Shown one piece after another: positions 1 through 5,759 of a stretch of 6,900 bases of DNA (the stretch's first letter is position 1; each line of letters opens with the position of its first letter). Source of the DNA: an uncultured beta proteobacterium (GTDB lineage: Bacteria; Pseudomonadota; Gammaproteobacteria; Burkholderiales; Rhodocyclaceae); NCBI GenBank assembly GCA_903917505.1, contig CAIXAY010000402.1:1-6900 (forward strand), given 5' to 3'. The position numbers and the translations under genes are program-made. Under the pieces are notes generated by a model. That model made no database searches and had not been told where the DNA came from. It worked only from the letters and a program-made list of their open reading frames with translations.

Positions 1-2333
1 CATGCAATCGCGAGGTGTCGAAACAGGATTGCCTTCACCGCGTCCAGCACGAAAGCGAAGACCAGCGCGGCGGCGAACAGGCCGGCCACAATCGCGATCG
101 GCAGGGCCGTCATCAACCAGCCATTGACGGCCAGCAGGCTGAAGATGGCCAGATCCGCGACCGAGGAAACCAGCAGCCATCGCCCGGGGCACGAACTCCA
201 CAGGTGTTGCCGCTCGCGCGCCACGTAGAACACCGCCTGGCCGCTGAAGACGAGCGTCACCACGGTCATCGTGCGCAGCGTCAGGATATCGAGGCCGAGA
301 ACGAACTTGCCGGTGGCCAGGCAGGCGACGCAAAAGAACAAATCGAACAGGCCCATGACCACGCCCGCCACGGTCAGGTTGCCGATCTTCCAGACGCTCG
401 GCCGCGGCGATGGCCTGACGTTGTCGGTCGATGAGGACATGGCCAGGAAGTCGCCGACGACCATCATCAATACCATCAGCATCGGCGTCAGGATCGCCTG
501 GTCGGTGATGATCAGGCCCATGGTCAGGAACAGTACCTGGACAACCTTGTGGATGATGGAGCGCAAGGTATAGGTCAGGATGCGCTGGAAGGTGGTGCGC
601 CCTTCCTTGACCGAAGTGACGATGCCGCCGAGGCCAGGCTCGGTGAGCACGATGCCGGCCGCCGATTTGGCGACGTCGGTGGCCGTGGACACCGCAATCC
701 CCATTTGGGCCTGGCGCAGCGCCGGCGCGTCGTTGGCTCCGTCGCCGCACATGCCGACGATATGGCCGCTCTTCTGCAGCGCCTGGACGAGGCGATACTT
801 GTCTTCCGGCAGGACGCCGGCAAAGATCGAGAACTTGTCCGCCGCGATATCCTCGGGCAGGGGTGTCGTCGCCCAGACTGGCCCGGAGATGCCGATCGAA
901 TGGGCGACAAATTCCGCAGTGGTCCGGGCATCGCCGCTCACCATGACCGTGCGCACGCCGAGGCCGGCGAGCTCCGCGACGAGCGCTGCCGAGTCCTCGC
1001 GCGGCGGATCGCTGAGCGCGATGAGCCCGGACAACTGCAATTTATCCGCCGCACCCGAGGCCACGGCGAGCACCCGGTAGCCCTTGGCCTGCAGCTCATC
1101 GACGCCGCGCGCCGCGTCCGGCGACGCTTCGCACAGGCCCATCACCACGTCATACGCGCCCTTGACGGCGCGAACGAGTTCGCCGCTCGCCAGCCGAACC
1201 GATGCTTCCGAACGCTTCACGGCCGGATCGAAGGGGACGAAGGCGACCAGTGCCGGCGCGTCGCCGACGGCCTGGCGCGCCGCTGCCGCGCGGATGGCGA
1301 CATCGACCGGATCCTGTCCGCCATCGGAACTCGCCAGCGCGGCCAGCGCCAACAGGTGCGCTTCATCGAAGCCGGGCATCGCGCTGACGGACATGACGGC
1401 AAGCGCGTTGCGCGTCAGGGTGCCGGTCTTGTCCGAGCAGAGAACGTCGATGCCGGCGGCTTCATCGACCGCCGACAGGCTCGTCGGCAGCACGCCCTGG
1501 CGCGCCAGCGCGCGCGCGCCGACGGCCGCCGCGAGGGTGAACATCGACGGCAAGGCCACCGGTATCGACGAGAGGAGGGCGACGAGGACCAGCGGGATGA
1601 TGTCGACGAGCGGCATCGGCAGCAGCAGCGCGTAGACGGTCAGCAAGACGGTGACGGCGCCGTTGAACAGGGCGAGGTTGCGCACCACGTGCAGAATGAT
1701 TTTCTGCTGCGAGCTTTCGACCTTGGCGCTGCGCACGAGCTCCGCCGTGCGGCCGAATTTGGTGCGTTCGCCGGTGGCGATGACCTGCGCCAGCGCTTCG
1801 CCGCGCCTGACCAGCGCGCCGGCATAGGCCTCGGAGCCGGCGCCGGCTTCGACCGGAAGCGATTCGCCGGTCAGCATCGACTGGTCGATCAGGATCGAGC
1901 CCTCGATCAAACGCACGTCCGCGGCAACGACCGATCCGAGCGAAAGCTTGACCACATCGCCAGGCACCAGCATGGCCGCGGGGACCGTTGCCCAGGTCCC
2001 GTCGCGTCTTGCCGAGGCGACCAGCGCCAGCCGCGATTTGAGCGCATCCAGCGTCGCCTGCGCACGCCCCTCCTGGAAAAAACCCAGCGCCGAATTGAAG
2101 ATCAGCAGCAGCGCGACGACACTGGCTTCGACATAGTCGCCGAGGACGAGCTGCAGAACGATCGCCGCCTCGAGCATCCACGGCACCGGCGCCCACAGCT
2201 TCTGCAGGGCGCGGCGTACCGGATGCTGCGCGACATCGGCAATGGCGTTGGCGCCGTCTTGATCGAGAAGGCGCCGCGCTTCGGCGCTCGTCAAGCCGGC
2301 GGGCAAATCCTTGGTCACGAGATTATCGGGCAT
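1..2333 (-). CDS. Plasma-membrane-type H+-efflux P-type ATPase (P-IIIA), C-terminus cut by window edge
   Basis: This is an inner-membrane pump predicted to export protons at the cost of ATP. The minus-strand frame is open for 777 codons and leaves the window at base 1 without a stop; relatives are roughly 800-900 residues, so only the extreme C-terminus is missing. Visible in order: actuator motif TGES (155-158), TM4 motif IPVALP (257-262), phosphorylation motif DKTGTLT with Asp301, nucleotide-domain KGAY (391-394, usually KGAP), SDPPR (441-445), MVSGD (464-468), hinge GDGANDAP (530-537), then C-terminal membrane helices. Asp628 in VVGDFLAMSSSTDN lines up by eye with the proton-carrying TM6 aspartate of plant and fungal H+-ATPases (Asp684 in AHA2), followed by the similar PSPRPSVW. 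This favours H+ over Ca2+ or Mg2+. The ATG at 2333 is the first start after an in-frame TGA four codons upstream; its Shine-Dalgarno is weak. No frameshift was found. The subfamily is secure; the transported ion is inferred. Confidence 0.93.
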   Translation of the reverse strand, partial: MPDNLVTKDLPAGLTSAEARRLLDQDGANAIADVAQHPVRRALQKLWAPVPWMLEAAIVLQLVLGDYVEASVVALLLIFNSALGFFQEGRAQATLDALKSRLALVASARRDGTWATVPAAMLVPGDVVKLSLGSVVAADVRLIEGSILIDQSMLTGESLPVEAGAGSEAYAGALVRRGEALAQVIATGERTKFGRTAELVRSAKVESSQQKIILHVVRNLALFNGAVTVLLTVYALLLPMPLVDIIPLVLVALLSSIPVALPSMFTLAAAVGARALARQGVLPTSLSAVDEAAGIDVLCSDKTGTLTRNALAVMSVSAMPGFDEAHLLALAALASSDGGQDPVDVAIRAAAARQAVGDAPALVAFVPFDPAVKRSEASVRLASGELVRAVKGAYDVVMGLCEASPDAARGVDELQAKGYRVLAVASGAADKLQLSGLIALSDPPREDSAALVAELAGLGVRTVMVSGDARTTAEFVAHSIGISGPVWATTPLPEDIAADKFSIFAGVLPEDKYRLVQALQKSGHIVGMCGDGANDAPALRQAQMGIAVSTATDVAKSAAGIVLTEPGLGGIVTSVKEGRTTFQRILTYTLRSIIHKVVQVLFLTMGLIITDQAILTPMLMVLMMVVGDFLAMSSSTDNVRPSPRPSVWKIGNLTVAGVVMGLFDLFFCVACLATGKFVLGLDILTLRTMTVVTLVFSGQAVFYVARERQHLWSSCPGRWLLVSSVADLAIFSLLAVNGWLMTALPIAIVAGLFAAALVFAFVLDAVKAILFRHLAIA

Positions 2334-2406
2334 GGCGGCCGGGATTCATCGCATTAACTCATCACGTCGATAGCGCACGCTTTTGCTTCGGTATCGGCCG
2401 CGAGCA

Positions 2407-2427
2407 AGCACTCTGATCGCGAGTGCT
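2407..2427. repeat. Perfect inverted repeat between lipoprotein and H+-ATPase genes
   Basis: Arms AGCACTC (2407-2413) and GAGTGCT (2421-2427) are perfect reverse complements around a 7-base loop, TGATCGC. The repeat lies in the 137-base gap after the lipoprotein stop (2471) and about 75 bases upstream of the pump start (2333). There is no T-run on either side, so it is not a standard intrinsic terminator. It could be an operator, an attenuating or stabilising hairpin in the mRNA, or chance. I could not identify a convincing promoter in the gap. Confidence 0.4.
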
Positions 2428-2470
2428 CTCTCCATCCTTGACGAAACGATTTGACCGGTGCCGAATTTCC

Positions 2471-2800
2471 TCAATGCGATCGTGCGCCACCGGAACGCGA
2501 TCGGGACGGAATCGACGGCATCGCGTGCGCAGCGGGAGCGCCCCGGTAAGCATGCTGGCGCGCGGGATTCCCTGCCTGTTGCGGGCGATGATCGCCGCCG
2601 CGAAACGGCGCCACGCGGTAGCCGGGAGCCCAGCCGCCGTAGTCGGCACCGAAGGGTTCGTAGTAGTCGAAGCCGATGCCAACGCCGCTGTCATAGCCGT
2701 AGCCGTAGCCTTCGGGGACGACGGCGCAACCGGACGACAGCGCGGCGAACAAGCCGATGACCAGAGCGATTGCCGACCAATGCAAGAATGACGTTTTCAC
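2471..2800 (-). CDS. Small Gly/Tyr-rich lipoprotein, function unknown
   Basis: A 109-residue protein with a type II (lipoprotein) signal: basic start MKTSF, a hydrophobic stretch at about residues 8-21, then LSSGC with Cys25 as the predicted lipidated residue. Ala at +2 suggests outer-membrane sorting. The mature part starts with a Gly/Tyr-rich section (about 31-62, YGYGYDSG and similar) and ends in a basic, Ser/Arg-rich low-complexity tail. No catalytic motif is visible and I do not recognise a named family. The start is GTG at 2800, preceded by GAGGTG (complement of 2806-2811) five bases away. The gene overlaps the end of the VOC gene by four bases (GTGA), so the two are probably translationally coupled. 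A structural or envelope-stress role is only a guess. Confidence 0.8.
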   Translation of the reverse strand: MKTSFLHWSAIALVIGLFAALSSGCAVVPEGYGYGYDSGVGIGFDYYEPFGADYGGWAPGYRVAPFRGGDHRPQQAGNPARQHAYRGAPAAHAMPSIPSRSRSGGARSH

Positions 2801-3780
2801 TTGCCCACCTCTTTGCTGTCAGCGTCGGTCCATTCGAGGAGTCCGAACGGCGCCCCGAGCGGATCGGCGACCACCGCGACCTGGCCGCCGTGGCGATCGA
2901 CCCGCGGTTCGACGAGCACGTGGCCGCCGAGCGCGACGACCTTCGCCGTCATCTTGACGGCATCGACGACGCGGATGTAATTGAGCCAGTGGGGATGGGC
3001 CAGCGGCCTGTTCGCCGGCAGCGTATTGGCGCTCGCGCGGGCATAGTCGTCAGCGGCCAGCAGCAGATGCTGGCTGCCTTCGTCGGCGGGCAGGTCGAAG
3101 ACTTCGTAGTCGAACAGCGTCTGGTAGAAAGCCGCGTCGCTGTCCGGGTCGCGCGTGATCAGCGAACTCCAGATCCATTCTCCCGGCGCAGCGAGTGCGT
3201 CGGAAGGATCGCCGCTGCTCGACGCGAGGAGCGCGAAAACGGCGCCCTGCGGATCGGCGAAGACCGCTTCGCGGCCGCGCTCGGGGAGGCTGCGCGGCTC
3301 GAGGAGCAGCTTCGCGCCGTGTTGCAATGCCACCTTCTTTGCCGCGTCGACGTCGCGCACGGCGATGAAAGTCAGCCATGCCGGTTGCCGCTTTTCGCCT
3401 GCCGGAACCGCTTTCTGGATCAGTCCGGCGACCAGGTGACCGTCGAGATAGGCGCCTGCGTACCTCGAGCCACGGTCCTGGAAGTCACGAAACGACCAGC
3501 CGAACAAGGCTGCGTAGAAGTGTTTGGCGGCATCGATGTCCGGCGTCACCAGTTCGACAAAAATCACTTTGCCGACGTGATGCTCGTGGCTGGCGGGTTC
3601 GACGAGCGCGGGCAAAGGCGGCGGGGCGGCGAAGGCCGGCGCCGAGTTCGCAAGACCGAGCAGTGCGGCGAGGACGGCGCGGCAAAAGTATTTCCGTATT
3701 CGGTCGGGCTGCAACGCCAGTGCCGCGATCCGGGCTGGCGTAGTCGAGCCGATCGGGCTTGAACTCTGTTGCTGATGCAT
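2797..3780 (-). CDS. Exported two-domain VOC (glyoxalase/bleomycin-resistance fold) protein
   Basis: A 327-residue protein with two vicinal-oxygen-chelate domains (about 70-187 and 201-317). Each opens with a strand leading into a D-x-D-(x)4-F-Y helix start (81-89 and 211-219) and closes with ADP-x-GA-x-F (175-182, 305-312), as in the tandem VOC proteins of the CFP32/Rv0577 type. By eye, the usual metal-ligand positions hold Phe74 and Ala183 in domain 1 and Trp204 and Gly313 in domain 2, so a glyoxalase-type metal site seems absent. Residues 28-51 (RIRK, a hydrophobic core, then APAFA before APPP) look like a Sec signal peptide with cleavage near Ala51, preceded by an unusually long N-region. 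The ATG at 3780 was preferred to the upstream in-frame ATG at 3855 because GGAG (complement of 3787-3790) lies six bases before it. The gene shares GTGA with the downstream lipoprotein gene. Ligand and activity are unknown. Confidence 0.85.
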   Translation of the reverse strand: MHQQQSSSPIGSTTPARIAALALQPDRIRKYFCRAVLAALLGLANSAPAFAAPPPLPALVEPASHEHHVGKVIFVELVTPDIDAAKHFYAALFGWSFRDFQDRGSRYAGAYLDGHLVAGLIQKAVPAGEKRQPAWLTFIAVRDVDAAKKVALQHGAKLLLEPRSLPERGREAVFADPQGAVFALLASSSGDPSDALAAPGEWIWSSLITRDPDSDAAFYQTLFDYEVFDLPADEGSQHLLLAADDYARASANTLPANRPLAHPHWLNYIRVVDAVKMTAKVVALGGHVLVEPRVDRHGGQVAVVADPLGAPFGLLEWTDADSKEVGK

Positions 3781-3786
3781 TGTTGG

Positions 3787-3790
3787 CTCC
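3787..3790 (-). promoter_or_regulatory. Ribosome binding site that fixes the VOC gene start
   Basis: GGAG on the minus strand, six bases before the ATG at 3780. It supports this start over the in-frame ATG 75 bases upstream, which would add a basic 25-residue extension in front of an already long signal-peptide N-region. Confidence 0.65.
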
Positions 3791-3894
3791 GCATTTTTGT
3801 TCCGCTGGCATTGACGGTACGGCGATAGCGTGCGGCCGTCCGTACGCCACCGCACAAAGATCCCGGCGGTATTGCCTGGTGCGGAAAGGAAGCG

Positions 3895-3922
3895 CCGGGC
3901 GGCATGCTCAACGGCCGCCCGG
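3895..3922 (-). terminator. GC-rich hairpin, possible terminator of the BON/YflT-like/CDGSH cluster
   Basis: Arms CCGGGCGGC (3895-3903) and GCCGCCCGG (3914-3922) are a perfect 9-base inverted repeat around a 10-base loop. On the minus strand the stem is followed by the pyrimidine stretch CTTCCTTTCC rather than a pure T-run, so termination may be inefficient. It lies about 105 bases beyond the CDGSH stop and about 115 bases before the VOC start, where a boundary between two transcription units would be expected. Alternatives are an mRNA-stabilising hairpin or a protein-binding site. Confidence 0.5.
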
Positions 3923-4025
3923 AAATCTCTGCGATTAGCGGCGTGAAATCACAAATCGCCTTTGCTGATCCACCGCGTGTGCACCGGTTCCGTGGACCGG
4001 GGCGGCCGCGGTCGCTGGCGATGGT

Positions 4026-4271
4026 TTACAGTTTCTTGTGGCTGCCGTCGCACAAGGGCGCCTTGCCGCTGTGCTTGCAGCCGCAGAAATAGGCCGTTCC
4101 GGTCGTCTCGGCCTTGTATTCCATTGGCGTGAAAGCGCCACCCTTGTGGCTGCCGTCGCAAAACGGCTGTCCGGCGCTCTTGCCGCAGGCGCACCACCAG
4201 TAGCTCTTGCCCGCTTCGACGGCAGCGGCATAGGGGGCTTTCTGGGCGATCGTGGGAATCTTGTCGGTCAT
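4026..4271 (-). CDS. Double CDGSH-type iron-sulfur protein
   Basis: An 81-residue protein made of two tandem CDGSH (zinc-finger-like, mitoNEET family) motifs. Each has the C-x-C-(x)8-C-(x)3-H spacing for a [2Fe-2S] cluster with three Cys and one His ligand: Cys27, Cys29, Cys38, His42 and Cys63, Cys65, Cys74, His78. CDGSH is exact in both. There is no signal peptide or membrane anchor, so it is predicted to be cytosolic, unlike membrane-anchored mitoNEET. Family members are linked to redox sensing, electron transfer or cluster transfer; the specific partner here is unknown. The ATG at 4271 has an upstream AAAAGGA about nine bases away. The gene starts 26 bases after the YflT-like gene ends, consistent with one transcript. 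The two halves are alike even at DNA level. Confidence 0.93.
   Translation of the reverse strand: MTDKIPTIAQKAPYAAAVEAGKSYWWCACGKSAGQPFCDGSHKGGAFTPMEYKAETTGTAYFCGCKHSGKAPLCDGSHKKL
4035..4160. repeat. Two 18-base direct repeats encoding the two CDGSH motifs
   Basis: CTTGTGGCTGCCGTCGCA occurs exactly at 4035-4052 and 4143-4160, 108 bases (36 codons) apart. On the minus strand both copies encode CDGSHK with the same codons. This reflects the duplicated domain in the CDGSH gene, with selection on the motif or gene conversion keeping the copies identical. Confidence 0.8.
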
Positions 4272-4297
4272 GATTTTTGTCCTTTTTGTATAAATTG

Positions 4298-4801
4298 TCA
4301 GGCTGCCGCGAGCAGCTTCGTGCTGGCCAGCACGGCGCGCACTTTCGCTGCATCGTCCTCGCTACCATGCACCATGAGGATGTACTTGTCGACTTTCAAT
4401 GCCGTTTCGTACTTGATCACCTGATCCTTGGGCACGCCGATCTGGGTCAATGCCGCGCCAATTGCCGACAGACCGCCGACGACCACCGCGCCTTCGAGCG
4501 CACTGACCAGCGCGGCGACCATCGGTCCGGCCATGGCCACCAGTCCGAGGCCCGGCAGGAAGAACACCGCCGGGCCGAGCAGCAAGCCCCAGATACTGCC
4601 CCAGAAGGCACCGGCGCCACCCCAGGTCTTGATCCTGTCACCCGCAGTGTAGAAGCCGAGCGGGTGCTCTTCGGTGTGATAGCCCTTGCCGACCAGCGAA
4701 AGTTTCTTCATGTCGAAGCCGGAACGGCTCAGCGTCTGAATGGCGTCTTCCGCTTCGACGTGGGTGTTGAAAACATAAAACGGTAAATTGTTGTTCTCCA
4801 C
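4298..4801 (-). CDS. YflT/DUF1269-like general stress protein with hydrophobic glycine-rich core
   Basis: A 167-residue protein. Residues 7-40 (FYVFNTHVEAEDAIQTL, then GFDMKKLSLVGKG) resemble the N-terminal alpha/beta unit of YflT-type general stress proteins, in which a signature 'sequence element - helix - GF - SVV/SLV' recurs. Residues 61-119 are hydrophobic and rich in Gly and Ala (GGAGAFWGSIWGLLLG, then FLPGLGLVAMAGPMVAALVSALEGAVVVGG), enough for two membrane-inserted helices of the glycine-zipper kind. The C-terminal part (120-160) is again alpha/beta (VIKYETALKVDKYILMVHG). The start is GTG at 4801, set by GAGGAAG at 4812-4806. It begins nine bases after the BON stop and precedes the CDGSH gene by 26 bases. 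The molecular function is unknown; a stress role is inferred from family resemblance and neighbours. Confidence 0.82.
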   Translation of the reverse strand: MENNNLPFYVFNTHVEAEDAIQTLSRSGFDMKKLSLVGKGYHTEEHPLGFYTAGDRIKTWGGAGAFWGSIWGLLLGPAVFFLPGLGLVAMAGPMVAALVSALEGAVVVGGLSAIGAALTQIGVPKDQVIKYETALKVDKYILMVHGSEDDAAKVRAVLASTKLLAAA

Positions 4802-4805
4802 GATT

Positions 4806-4812
4806 CTTCCTC
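4806..4812 (-). promoter_or_regulatory. Ribosome binding site overlapping the BON stop codon, decides the GTG start at 4801
   Basis: GAGGAAG on the minus strand shares bases with the TGA stop of the BON gene (4813-4811), and its AGGA core is six bases before GTG 4801. The overlap suggests translational coupling. It also supports GTG as the start, since the next in-frame Met is at residue 31, inside the conserved N-terminal unit. Confidence 0.7.
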
Positions 4813-5464
4813 AGTTGGCGACGATGACGTAGTCTTTGACATTGCGCACGCCGGCGGAACCCCAGGCGGCATGCACCACGAGCTCATGTTCGGCCGAAGT
4901 GGGCACGGTCCCGGTCAGCGTGACTTCGGTACCGTCGATATCGATCACGATATTTTGCGTATCGGTCGTGGCGTGCCGCTTCAGCGCAGCCTCGATGTCC
5001 GATTTGACGATGTTCACGGACACCCTGGGTGCAATGGCGATTTCATTGCTGACGCCGGTAACGCCCATGAGATTGCGTACCGCGCTGGTCGCGGCGTCGC
5101 GCTGGTAATGCCAATCGACATTCCCGGAAAGGGTGACCCAGCCACCTTCGACCATGGCCTTGACGCCGTCCTTGGGCAGGACCGTCATCCATTCGAGAAC
5201 GTTCTCCGCCGCGCGGCCGATGTCCGCATCGCTGCGCTTGCTCAGTCCGAAGAGATTGACTTTCATCTCGACGGCGAGCGCCTTGACGCCGGATACGCGC
5301 TGAGCCGCATGCTCCGCGCCCCATTTTTCGGCATAGCTGCCAACGTGCCCGGCCAGGGTCACGACGCCGTCATTGACCTCGACGCCGATGTCGGCGGCAT
5401 TGACCGACGGCTCCCATTTCAATTCCGCGAGCACGTCCTGCTGCAGTTGCATATCCGTTTTCAT
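4811..5464 (-). CDS. Triple BON-domain protein, probably cytoplasmic
   Basis: A 217-residue protein built from three BON domains at about residues 5-70, 79-145 and 153-215. Each carries the hallmark glycine strand: VTLAGHV (35-41), VTLSGNV (110-116) and VTLTGTV (181-187). Each also has a D-(x)n-L/A helix start and a later GV-x-x-(V/L) strand. BON domains occur in OsmY and in outer-membrane and channel-associated proteins and are thought to bind membranes or other ligands. OsmY is periplasmic with two domains, but this protein starts MKTDMQLQQD with no signal peptide, so it is probably cytosolic. The ATG at 5464 follows GGAAAG by six bases. It is the first gene of the minus-strand cluster and is divergent from the Mg2+-type ATPase. 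Osmotic or envelope-stress induction is likely by analogy but is not shown by the sequence. Confidence 0.92.
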   Translation of the reverse strand: MKTDMQLQQDVLAELKWEPSVNAADIGVEVNDGVVTLAGHVGSYAEKWGAEHAAQRVSGVKALAVEMKVNLFGLSKRSDADIGRAAENVLEWMTVLPKDGVKAMVEGGWVTLSGNVDWHYQRDAATSAVRNLMGVTGVSNEIAIAPRVSVNIVKSDIEAALKRHATTDTQNIVIDIDGTEVTLTGTVPTSAEHELVVHAAWGSAGVRNVKDYVIVAN

Positions 5465-5759
5465 ATTGTTCTTTCCGTTTCATTAGGGAAGGCCGAATAT
5501 GCGCCGAGAATGCCATCTGCTCTGTTCGCTGGCACTCGTAAGGGGTTTGCCAGTGTCATCGATGCGGCGAGGAGGGCCGCCTGCTCCGGGTCGGCGACGA
5601 TGCAAGCGGCGAATTCGAAAGCCAATGTTCGTCAGCGAACAGACGTTCAGGCGCGGCCGCGGCAGGCTGGCGAAAGTCAATGCCGGCGCCGCCGGCGGCC
5701 GGTCTGGAAAAGCCAATCCGGCGCCTGGCGCGCTGCTTCAAGATAAGGATCAGGTGACG
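5465..5759. promoter_or_regulatory. Divergent intergenic region between BON gene and Mg2+-type ATPase
   Basis: These 295 bases must hold the promoters for the minus-strand BON cluster and, if expressed, the plus-strand ATPase. I see no convincing -35/-10 pair for either. Two imperfectly placed dyads stand out: CTGGCA (5529-5534) with TGCCAG (5548-5553) around 13 bases, and GTTCG (5627-5631) with CGAAC (5636-5640) around 4 bases. Either could be an operator. The open frames here (for example 5483-5716 on the minus strand and the N-terminal extension of the plus frame from 5499) are Arg/Pro-rich, have no good ribosome site and look non-coding. Confidence 0.45.

Noticed and set aside
1462..2196. 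A 244-codon minus-strand frame rich in Gly, Ala and Arg
   Set aside because: It is in a different frame of the same strand as the H+-type ATPase and shows no motifs; the overlapping pump frame explains the sequence fully.
549..2357. A 602-codon open frame on the plus strand
   Set aside because: It lies antisense to the H+-type ATPase, whose conserved motifs are all present on the minus strand. Its translation is Arg/Asp/Gln-rich with no recognisable domain, which is typical of a GC-rich antisense shadow.
2770..3762. A 330-codon plus-strand frame
   Set aside because: It is antisense to the VOC gene, lacks a ribosome site and known motifs, and disappears once the two VOC domains are recognised on the minus strand.
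3904..4092. A 62-codon plus-strand frame between the VOC and CDGSH genes
   Set aside because: It begins inside the hairpin loop, overlaps the end of the CDGSH gene antisense and has no ribosome site or recognisable content.
5538..5553. A sigma-54-like element on the minus strand (TGGCAA, five bases, TTACG) upstream of the BON gene
   Set aside because: The -12 element lacks the required GC dinucleotide, and no nearby activator site is visible, so the match is not convincing.
5499..5759. N-terminal extension of the Mg2+-type ATPase frame back to an ATG at 5499
   Set aside because: The extra 87 residues are Arg/Pro-rich and do not resemble pump N-termini, and the ribosome site and double ATG at 5760 give a normal start.
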